Shown one piece after another: positions 42,194-49,668 of a stretch of DNA of 64,000 nucleotides; within the stretch, counting starts at the first letter, position 1; every line of letters begins with the position of its first letter. The position numbers and the translations under genes are program-made. The DNA is from Arthrobacter sp. SLBN-112 (GTDB taxonomy: Bacteria; Actinomycetota; Actinomycetes; Actinomycetales; Micrococcaceae). Location: the NCBI RefSeq assembly GCF_030944625.1, contig NZ_JAUSXY010000001.1, positions 4,278,001-4,342,000 on the forward strand. The letters are read 5' to 3'. The notes under the pieces were generated by a model. The model was not told the origin of the DNA, ran no database searches, and worked only from the letters and a program-made list of their open reading frames with translations.

Positions 42194-42694
42194 TCAGGCA
42201 GCGCGCTCCGGAAGCAGGAAGGGGTCCCAGGCCGGGGTTGGCTTCTCCAATTCCTTGATCTGCCAGATGGTTCCGTGCGGCGGCTCGGGCACAAAGCGCA
42301 GGGTCCAGCCCATCTCACCGGGGGTGTGGTCGCCCTTGAGGTTGTTGCACCGCAGGCAGGCAGCCACCAGGTTCTCCCAGGAATCGGCCCCGCCCCGCGA
42401 TTTTGGATGGACATGGTCGATTGTGTGCGCTGCCTTTCCGCAATACGCGCACTTGTGACCGTCACGCCGGAGCACGCCCCGGCGGCTGACGGCCGTTGAA
42501 TGGTTATACCGGGGGCGGATGTACCGGTTCAGGAGGATCACGGATGGGCGGCCCAGGACGTCAGTGGGGCCCACCACGGGATCATCCCCCTCGGCCACCA
42601 CGCTCGCCTTGCCTGTCAGCACGAGCACCAGCGCCCGACGGAAGGTGATAACCGCCAGCGGTTCATATCCAGCATTCAGAACGAGAGTGCGCAT
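42194..42694 (-). CDS. HNH endonuclease
   Basis: A 166-residue zinc-finger nuclease domain protein. RRDGHKCAYCGKAAHTIDHVHPKSRGGADSWENLVAACLRCNNLKG contains the two CxxC zinc pairs and the His-Asn catalytic pattern. The N-terminal TLVLNAGYEPLAVITFRRALVLVLTGKA is typical of the widespread actinobacterial stand-alone form. It is not visibly tied to a phage or restriction system. Confidence 0.92.
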   Translation of the reverse strand: MRTLVLNAGYEPLAVITFRRALVLVLTGKASVVAEGDDPVVGPTDVLGRPSVILLNRYIRPRYNHSTAVSRRGVLRRDGHKCAYCGKAAHTIDHVHPKSRGGADSWENLVAACLRCNNLKGDHTPGEMGWTLRFVPEPPHGTIWQIKELEKPTPAWDPFLLPERAA

Positions 42695-42879
42695 GCACGT
42701 ACCTCTTCACGGCCGCACCCGTCAGGGGCACGAGGGCCGGCTGCCCTCGGCATGTCCGGGCTATGGATCGACATCACAAGAGTAAACAGAGAAATGCAAT
42801 ATCAGGTAATCGGCACACGAGGAGGCCTGTGCGCCGGCCATGGCGAGAGTTGCGATGCAGCGCAATGGCTGGCGTTAAC

Positions 42880-42916
42880 GGGAAAGACCCCCGCCGCAGT
42901 GGCAGGGGTCTTTCCC
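42880..42916 (-). terminator. Terminator of the first NlpC/P60-type gene
   Basis: GGGAAAGACCCC (42880-42891) and GGGGTCTTTCCC (42905-42916) are perfect 12-bp arms around a 13-nt loop. It lies 43 bp past the minus-strand stop at 42960. It can also act for plus-strand transcripts. The remaining stretch back to 42695 has no gene that I can support. Confidence 0.75.
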
Positions 42917-42959
42917 GGGAAACGCTCCGGCGCCGCGGGTGGGCGGCGCGCTGCGGTGC

Positions 42960-43727
42960 TTACCTGACGCGGATGAAAACCGGTCCGGAGCCAACGTTGG
43001 CGCTGAACACAACGGTGTCATTGCCGTTGAAGCCGCCATGGACCGCCATGCCGTTTCCGGCGTAGACAGCGATGTGCGCCATTCCTCCGCCGCCGTCGGC
43101 GTAGTAGATCAGGTCCCCGGGCTGGGCCTGGGAAGCAGGCACGGTGTCGCCCAAGGACAGGTAGCCGGCGGGCCAGTCGTGGAAGTGGATACCGACTGCA
43201 GCCAGTGCGTTGGTCACCAGCATGGTGCAGTCCTGGTGCACGCCGAGCTGCGCGTAGGCAGCGGAGAGGATGGCAGCACCCTTTCCACTGGCGGAAACCT
43301 GGCCGGCGGGAGCAGCCGTGGCAGCCGCAGTTGCAACCTTGGCCGTGACCTTCGGAGCGGCGACGGTCTGGGCAACAGGGGCCGGTGCGGCTTCCTGCAC
43401 CGCAACCTCGGGCTCAGGAGCCGGAGCCGGGGTGGTGGTAACGGCGGGTTTCTCGAAGCTGATGGCAATGGTGGAAGCCGCCGAAATCGGAGCGTCGACG
43501 GCGGATTCAACTTCCATGGCGGATGCCGGAGCTGAGTCGCGCTTGACGTTGGTGTCGGCAGCGTTCGCGGCAATGCCGCTGGTCAGGACGAGGCCGGAAG
43601 CTGCAGCGATCACTGCGGCCTGGCGGCCCATGCCGCCGGCGTTGTCGCTGACAGCCTTGGCAATAATTGCGATCGAGTTGGTTTTGGTGACCTCGGCGCG
43701 GTGCCGTGCGGTAGCACGAGTCGTCAT
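42960..43727 (-). CDS. NlpC/P60-type cell-wall hydrolase
   Basis: A 255-residue exported protein. The long twin-basic N-terminus (TTRATARHRAEVTK) and the hydrophobic QAAVIAAASGLVLTSGIAANAADT form a signal peptide. A Pro/Ala-rich linker to about residue 150 follows. The hydrolase core is AAYAQLGVHQDCTMLVTNALAAVGIHFHDW, with Cys in QDCTM where most members have DCSG, and the catalytic His in MAHIAVYAGNGMAVHGG. Start at the ATG before TTRATAR. The signal region is closely related to that of the next gene. No riboswitch is seen in its leader, unlike its two neighbours. Confidence 0.85.
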   Translation of the reverse strand: MTTRATARHRAEVTKTNSIAIIAKAVSDNAGGMGRQAAVIAAASGLVLTSGIAANAADTNVKRDSAPASAMEVESAVDAPISAASTIAISFEKPAVTTTPAPAPEPEVAVQEAAPAPVAQTVAAPKVTAKVATAAATAAPAGQVSASGKGAAILSAAYAQLGVHQDCTMLVTNALAAVGIHFHDWPAGYLSLGDTVPASQAQPGDLIYYADGGGGMAHIAVYAGNGMAVHGGFNGNDTVVFSANVGSGPVFIRVR

Positions 43728-43779
43728 CAGTTCTCTCTTTCGTTTTCCTCTGGACCGCGGTGGCCTGTCCGAGGGGGTT

Positions 43780-43816
43780 GGATGCGCCGGCATCTTGGGG
43801 GTACGCCGGCGCATCC
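43780..43816 (-). terminator. Terminator of the second NlpC/P60 gene
   Basis: GGATGCGCCGGC (43780-43791) and GCCGGCGCATCC (43805-43816) are perfect 12-bp arms around a 13-nt loop. It lies 72 bp past the stop at 43889 on the minus strand and before the next gene's start. Confidence 0.65.
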
Positions 43817-43888
43817 CGAACGGGGATGTGGTTTCTAGCGAGAAAGCTTTGGGCAAAGAAATAGCCCTTGGAGCCGGGAGCCCAAGAA

Positions 43889-44632
43889 CTACTTGTTCAG
43901 GTGGTAGTACGTGGAAGTACCGGTTGCTGCAGGCGAGTGGAGCATGGTTCCCTGCGACGGGTTGAGCGCGCTGATCATCATGCCGTTGCCGACGTAGATG
44001 CCGACGTGCGCGCCGCCGTTCTGGACAACAAGGTCACCCGCCTGGGGGGTGGACGTGGGTGTCATGATGCTCCACGCATTCGTGCGGGGGATGCTGATCC
44101 CGGCCTGGGCGTAAACCCACTGGACGAACCCGGAGCAGTCCCAGCCGTTGGGGGTGGTGCCGCCCCAGACGTAGGGGTGGCCGATGCCGGTGTAGGCGAT
44201 CGCGGCGATGCCCGAGGTGGCCGCGGAAGAAACGGTCTCCACTGCCTGCCCGGCCGTGGACGCCTCTTGGCCGGCAGCATTGGCGGTTCGGTCCGCTGAC
44301 GCAGTGGACTGGGTACGCACCGTTTCCACCTTAGGAGCAGCGGTGGTCTTGACCACGGGGCGCTCGAAGGAAACGGTGGCGGTGGGGGCTGCCGTGACAG
44401 CAAGGGCGGTCTGCGCCGAGCCGGACTCCGTGGAGGCGGAGACACCAGCGGTGGTGTCCGCTGCGGTGGCCGGCAGGCCCATGCTCAGGATGAGGCCCGA
44501 AGCCGCTGCCACGACGGCAGCCTGGCGGCCGACGGTCCCGGCATTGGCGCTCACGGCCTTGGACACAGCGTCCAAAGGGTTGGCCCGAACCGTTTGCGCA
44601 CGGTGGCGCGCGGAATTATGGCGTGAAGACAC
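43889..44632 (-). CDS. NlpC/P60-family peptidoglycan endopeptidase
   Basis: A 247-residue secreted hydrolase that cuts stem peptides. The GTG start at 44632 has GGGAGAGG at good spacing and follows the riboswitch; the open frame upstream is riboswitch RNA. Signal peptide QAAVVAAASGLILSMGLPATAAD, then a low-complexity linker to about residue 150. Catalytic core: GHPYVWGGTTPNGWDCSGFVQWVYAQAG (Cys), AGDLVVQNGGAHVGIYVGNGMMI (His) and a final Asn/His-type residue. Controlled by the c-di-AMP riboswitch upstream. Confidence 0.93.
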   Translation of the reverse strand: MSSRHNSARHRAQTVRANPLDAVSKAVSANAGTVGRQAAVVAAASGLILSMGLPATAADTTAGVSASTESGSAQTALAVTAAPTATVSFERPVVKTTAAPKVETVRTQSTASADRTANAAGQEASTAGQAVETVSSAATSGIAAIAYTGIGHPYVWGGTTPNGWDCSGFVQWVYAQAGISIPRTNAWSIMTPTSTPQAGDLVVQNGGAHVGIYVGNGMMISALNPSQGTMLHSPAATGTSTYYHLNK

Positions 44633-44650
44633 GAAGGTAGCCTCTCCCAA

Positions 44651-44824
44651 TGCCTGCGAGGTGAGCTGTCGGATTCGGATGGGAGTCACCCGGCCACTTT
44701 GCTTCCTGGGAAGCTCATGACTTAACCCCAAGGCCTTCCACAATGCAGAAGGCCAAAATTGGTTCCCCCGCCCCTGCCAGACGATGAAATGCGAACGGAC
44801 CTTGAGCGGTGGCAGAGTTAGGCA
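44651..44824 (-). ncRNA. c-di-AMP riboswitch (ydaO/yuaA type)
   Basis: Read on the minus strand, the conserved pieces stand in order: CTCTGCCA pairing with TGGCAG, then GGGGGAACCA (44760-44769), TTGGGGTTAAGTC, and CCGAATCCGACAGCTCACC followed by TCGCAGGC. TGCCT (44820-44824) and AGGCA (44651-44655) close the outer stem. It ends 19 nt before the GTG of the NlpC/P60 gene, so the ribosome site lies next to the aptamer. Such riboswitches usually turn expression off at high c-di-AMP and are typical of actinobacterial cell-wall hydrolases. Confidence 0.93.
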
Positions 44825-44863
44825 ATCCACTCAAGAGCGTCAACTTCGGAAAAGTTGACGCGA

Positions 44864-44891
44864 GTTAGACGGTACAGCAGTTTTGCTTCAA
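44864..44891 (-). promoter_or_regulatory. Promoter of riboswitch and NlpC/P60 gene
   Basis: On the minus strand TTGAAG (44886-44891) and TCTAAC (44864-44869) are 16 bp apart, about 40 bp before the riboswitch. An 8-bp hairpin GTCAACTT/AAGTTGAC (44840-44859) lies at the very start of the leader. Confidence 0.45.
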
Positions 44892-44946
44892 TGTCACATT
44901 CAGGTCACGGCTCGTCACTGTGAGCTGAGAGTGCGCAATCATTCGG

Positions 44947-45768
44947 TTACAACCAGCCCATGGGATCGACCACTTCGCCATTGACCTGCACCTCGAAGTG
45001 CAGGTGGCAGCCGGTGGAAGCGCCGGTGGTCCCGCTCAGTGCCACGACTTCGCCGCGGGAGACCGTCTGGCCCACTTTGACGTTGAAGGACGAGAGGTGG
45101 TTGTACGTGGTCTCCAGGCCGTTGCCGTGGTCGATGACCACCCGGTTTCCCCCGCCGAACTGGTGCCAGCCGGCGAAGGTCACGGTTCCTGTCGCGGCTG
45201 CCAGGACGGGCGTCCCGCACTGTGCCACGAAGTCCTGTCCGCGGTGGAAGTCTCCGGTGCCCCCGGTAATGGGGCTGACCCGGTAGCCAAAGGGCGAAGC
45301 GGTAACCAGGGATGCCAGCGGGGCGGCCAGGGTTCCGGCGGAGGCGGCCCGGCTTACCGATCCGGCCGACTGGGCGCTCAGCAACTGCTTCAGCTTTCCG
45401 TCCGGGTCTGCCTGCGTCACGACGGCCGAGCGGCTGAAGTCGATCTGGGCGCCCACATCGGCGGAAATCTGGGGCTGGGGGCTGACGGAGGAGGCAGCCT
45501 GGGGTACTGTGCCGGCTGCGTCCGTCGCCATGACGGGACTTGTGGCCGGCATGGTCACGGTCAGCACCAGGCCGGTGGCGGCGAGGGCGATGCCAGCCTT
45601 CTGGCCGATGCCGCTGGCCGCAGCAAAGTCGGTGATTTGCCGGAATGGACCCCTGCGGCGGCGCGCATCCCGCTGGGGGTCACGGGGGCGCTCCGCAGCG
45701 GCGACTTCGACAACCCGGGGTGCCTCAGGGGGGCCGGCGGCGCGACGGCGGCCCCGGGAGGTCTGCAT
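44947..45768 (-). CDS. M23-family peptidase (LytM/lysostaphin type)
   Basis: A 273-residue secreted zinc endopeptidase. After a basic, Arg-rich cytoplasmic N-terminus comes the hydrophobic GIALAATGLVLTVTMPATSPVMA, then a linker. The catalytic domain starts at SPFGYRVSPITGGTGDFHRGQDF (zinc His and Asp). It continues with GNRVVIDHGNGLETTYNHLSSF and the active-site HLHFEV near the end. All zinc ligands are present, so it is probably active. Start at ATG 45768, downstream of a c-di-AMP riboswitch that very likely controls it. Confidence 0.93.
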   Translation of the reverse strand: MQTSRGRRRAAGPPEAPRVVEVAAAERPRDPQRDARRRRGPFRQITDFAAASGIGQKAGIALAATGLVLTVTMPATSPVMATDAAGTVPQAASSVSPQPQISADVGAQIDFSRSAVVTQADPDGKLKQLLSAQSAGSVSRAASAGTLAAPLASLVTASPFGYRVSPITGGTGDFHRGQDFVAQCGTPVLAAATGTVTFAGWHQFGGGNRVVIDHGNGLETTYNHLSSFNVKVGQTVSRGEVVALSGTTGASTGCHLHFEVQVNGEVVDPMGWL

Positions 45769-45795
45769 GGTCAAGAAGGGTTCCTCTCTGGAATC

Positions 45796-46010
45796 GCCTG
45801 CGGAGTTAGCTGTCGGATTCGGGTCAGAGAGATCAAAGACCCGGCCCGCCATGGGCAAACTTCTGCGCAGGAGTATCCCCGGAGGAATCCTTCACTGGAG
45901 AGGCTTGCTGCTGACGGACTTCACCCCAAGGCAGTCCCCCGCTGCCGGTTGTGGTTCCCCCGCCTCTGCCAGTAACGACTCGTACACCTGGTCCGCTGGC
46001 AGAGCTCGGC
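45796..46010 (-). ncRNA. c-di-AMP riboswitch (ydaO/yuaA type), second copy
   Basis: On the minus strand: CTCTGCCA...TGGCAGAGGC, GGGGGAACCAC, TTGGGGTGAAGTCC, and the 3' signature CCGAATCCGACAGC followed by TAACTCCGCAGGC. GCC at the 5' end (46008-46010) and GGC at the 3' end close the element. It lies 27 nt before the M23 peptidase start, whose site GAGAGGAA directly follows. It matches the family consensus more closely than the copy at 44651. Confidence 0.95.
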
Positions 46011-46049
46011 TCCGGATCAGGTAACGCTTAAGTATCAACGCTGGCTTCC

Positions 46050-46079
46050 ACTATAGGGGCTTAAGACCCTGGGTAACAA
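46050..46079 (-). promoter_or_regulatory. Promoter of riboswitch and M23 gene
   Basis: On the minus strand TTGTTA (46074-46079) and TATAGT (46050-46055) are 18 bp apart, giving a start about 35 bp before the riboswitch and a leader of some 275 nt. Confidence 0.6.
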
Positions 46080-46130
46080 TTCCGTTATCTTTGTGTGGAA
46101 ACCCCTGCGTGGGGTAAAGGAAGCGGGGTG

Positions 46131-46832
46131 TCAGGCCTGGTTCACGGCGACAAAGACGTGCGCGGCCACCTCGGGCGGAAGCTCCAACGCTCCCTCGATT
46201 CCTGCCACCCGCACCGAAATGTAGTCACCCACGCGTTCGAGTGACACTGCCGCGCCGGGCCGGATGCCGCCTTCGTCGAGCTGGGTCAGCAGTTCCGGTT
46301 CAACCTGGATCGGTTCCGCCAGGCGGCTGATGGTCACTCCCGAGGCAGGCCCGTAGGCTTTCATTGCTTCCACCAGGCTGATGGCGCCGTCACCGAAGCC
46401 GGGCCCAGGCTGCCCGCCCAAGGCGGCCAGGCCGGGGATGGGGTTGCCGTAGGGCGACTCAGTGGGATGGCCCAGCATCTCGTAGATCCGCCGCTCCACC
46501 CGTTCGCTCATCACGTGTTCCCAGCGGCAGGCTTCATCGTGAACGTAGGCCCAGTCCAGCCCAATAACATCGGCCAACAGGCGTTCGGCCAGCCGGTGCT
46601 TCCGCATGACCTCGGTGGCACGCTTGCGGCCAATGTCCGTCAGTTCCAGGTGCCTGTCACCGGAGACGACAACCAGGCCATCGCGCTCCATCCGGCCGAT
46701 GGTCTGGGAAACGGTGGGCCCCGAGTGGCGCAGGCGTTCGGCGATACGGGCCCGGAGGGCAACGATGTTTTCTTCCTCAAGCTCCAGGATGGTCCTGAGG
46801 TACATCTCCGTAGTGTCGATCAGATCCGTCAT
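46131..46832 (-). CDS. DtxR/IdeR-family iron-dependent regulator
   Basis: A 233-residue metalloregulator with all three domains. The winged HTH is about 1-70 ([47 protein letters not shown]). The dimerisation/metal domain contains [19 protein letters not shown] [15 protein letters not shown] and [18 protein letters not shown], with the Cys-Glu-His metal ligands. The SH3-like C-terminal domain is about 150-233. Ligand residues identify Fe(II)/Mn(II) sensing; iron is more likely from the full-length form. Divergent from serC. Confidence 0.93.
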   Translation of the reverse strand: MTDLIDTTEMYLRTILELEEENIVALRARIAERLRHSGPTVSQTIGRMERDGLVVVSGDRHLELTDIGRKRATEVMRKHRLAERLLADVIGLDWAYVHDEACRWEHVMSERVERRIYEMLGHPTESPYGNPIPGLAALGGQPGPGFGDGAISLVEAMKAYGPASGVTISRLAEPIQVEPELLTQLDEGGIRPGAAVSLERVGDYISVRVAGIEGALELPPEVAAHVFVAVNQA

Positions 46833-46913
46833 CCAGCTCAGCTCCTCGAGCGCAGTACCTTGCGTTGTCCCACCGTATCGCCTCTTCCCGCGACGTAGTC
46901 CGGGGAAAGTTTA

Positions 46914-48234
<1,321 letters not shown>

Positions 48235-48246
48235 TCCAGACACACT

Positions 48247-48284
48247 AAAAGGCGCCGCCCGGGGTTAACCGGACGGCGCCTTTT
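48247..48284. terminator. Bidirectional terminator between serC and DUF3027 gene
   Basis: AAAAGGCGCCG (48247-48257) pairs with CGGCGCCTTTT (48274-48284). CCCGG/CCGG pairs extend it inward around a TTAA-containing loop. A-run before and T-run after the stem let it work on both strands. Confidence 0.88.
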
Positions 48285-48307
48285 GCTTGTTGGCTGGAAG
48301 TCCTTGC

Positions 48308-48811
48308 CTAGTCCTCAGGCTCCGCGTCGTCGTCGGCAGGCTCTTCATCCGCTGGCCCCTGCTCCACTGCGGACGGCTCATCCTGCCGCCCTTGTTCAGG
48401 CTCCTGCTGCTGCTCATCCTCGGGGCGAACGCGTTCGGCCCACGGCACCCACTCCGGGGCGAGGATCGATTCCTCGGACGGCAGCAGGCCCAACTCATCG
48501 ACGGTAACCACCTTGGAGCGGGAATTGCGGGTCAGCACCGCGTACCATTGCCAGCCACCGTAGCCAGGCAGCCTGGACTCGAACAAGTGCGTGACCAGCC
48601 GGTCGCCCTCGCTCTTGGCACCCAGGTGCGGCCCGATGGTGGCGGCCGTGGTGATGCCCTCAACTGCGGCCCGGGCGGTATCAACGGCGGCAGCCAGGAA
48701 CGCGTCAGGCTTGCCCGTCCGCCACACCGGCACCCCGGCCTTGCGCTTTGGCGCAGCCTTGGCAGCCTGCTCCTGCGGGGCCACGCCCGGTTGTTCAGCT
48801 TGGGGGTTCAT
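48308..48811 (-). CDS. DUF3027 domain protein
   Basis: A 167-residue actinobacterial protein of unknown function. The conserved centre is GKPDAFLAAAVDTARAAVEGITTAATIGPHLGAKSEGDRLVTHLFESRLPGYGGWQWYAVLTRNSRSKVVTVDELGLLPSEESILAPEWVPW. The last ~35 residues are Glu/Asp/Gln-rich and probably disordered. It lies 6 nt after a cold-shock gene on the same strand, so the two are co-transcribed. Confidence 0.9.
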   Translation of the reverse strand: MNPQAEQPGVAPQEQAAKAAPKRKAGVPVWRTGKPDAFLAAAVDTARAAVEGITTAATIGPHLGAKSEGDRLVTHLFESRLPGYGGWQWYAVLTRNSRSKVVTVDELGLLPSEESILAPEWVPWAERVRPEDEQQQEPEQGRQDEPSAVEQGPADEEPADDDAEPED

Positions 48812-48817
48812 CGGCGC

Positions 48818-49201
48818 CTAAACGTCCAGCTCGTCGGCAACCTTGCGCAGGGCGGCCGCAATTGCCTTGCCCTTGTTGCCGTCCGGGTACTTGCCTTTGG
48901 ACAGCGTCCCGGACAGGTTGTCCAGGACGCTCACCAGGTCCTGCACCAACGGCGCGAGGTCCTTGGCGCTGGGACGCTTTGCCTTGGCAATGGACGGGGT
49001 CTTATCCAGCACCCGCAGGCCCAGGGCCTGCGCGCCCTTACGTCCGTCCGCCACGCCAAACTCCACGCGGGTGCCGGCTTTGAGCTCCGTTACACCCTCG
49101 GGCAACGACGACTTGGGCAGGAAGACCTCCTGGCCGTCCTCGCCCGCGAGGAACCCAAAGCCCTTGTCCTTGTCATACCACTTGACCTTGCCGGTAGGCA
49201 C
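48818..49201 (-). CDS. Cold-shock-domain protein with C-terminal extension
   Basis: A 127-residue RNA-binding protein. The GTG start at 49201 gives VPTGKVKWYDKDKGFGFLAGEDGQEVFLPKSSL, the usual start of this group, with GAAGAAGG upstream. The cold-shock domain (RNP1 KGFGFL) fills residues 1-67. A ~60-residue helical, Lys-rich tail (AKRPSAKDLAPLVQDLVSVLDNLSGTLSKGKYPDGNKGKAIAAALRKVADEL) makes it twice the size of CspA. Pair with DUF3027 is probably one operon. Confidence 0.9.
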   Translation of the reverse strand: MPTGKVKWYDKDKGFGFLAGEDGQEVFLPKSSLPEGVTELKAGTRVEFGVADGRKGAQALGLRVLDKTPSIAKAKRPSAKDLAPLVQDLVSVLDNLSGTLSKGKYPDGNKGKAIAAALRKVADELDV

Positions 49202-49424
49202 GTAATCAACCTTCTTCGTTCTGCTGTCATGAGACACGGCCAGATGCCACCGCGTCCGCATTCTTGTGCGGGTTCAAGGTATGGCACCAGCAAACCGTGT
49301 TGGTCTGTATGCTTCAAGGTTATCCTGCCGCATGCCCTAATCATGCTTCCGGCGGTACTGTTCCGCCCCGGGCGCAAGCCCCGCGCTTTAGCGGCACGCC
49401 GGAGGCCGCTGTAGCGTTGCGTCC

Positions 49425-49658
49425 ATGACACCCTTGCGTTTCCGGCGGCCCCTGATGGTGCTCGCAGCTGTTATCGCCCTGCTTTCCTTGGTAGCTGTGG
49501 GAACGGTCATGGCCCTTGCCTTCTCGGGGTCCGTCGCTCCCACCTGGGTCACGTACTCCGCGCTGTATGGCCTCCCGGTGGCCTTCATCCTGATGCTCCT
49601 GCTGGTCCTGGATGGTGTCGCCGCCCGGCGGCGGGCGGGAAGGCGGGAGCCGCGGTAA
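49425..49658 (+). CDS. Small two-helix membrane protein
   Basis: A 77-residue protein with two hydrophobic helices (LMVLAAVIALLSLVAVGTVMALAF and ALYGLPVAFILMLLLVLDGVA) and basic ends. It lies 10 bp before the helicase-associated gene. No family is recognised. The 223-bp gap before it (49202-49424) holds no other gene that I can support. Real but hypothetical. Confidence 0.6.
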   Translation: MTPLRFRRPLMVLAAVIALLSLVAVGTVMALAFSGSVAPTWVTYSALYGLPVAFILMLLLVLDGVAARRRAGRREPR

Positions 49659-49668
49659 CGTTGAACTG

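Noticed and set aside
43728..43888. Possible third c-di-AMP riboswitch before the first NlpC/P60-type gene
   Set aside because: None of the conserved GGGGGAACC or CCGAATCCGACAGC blocks is present; only a terminator hairpin is.
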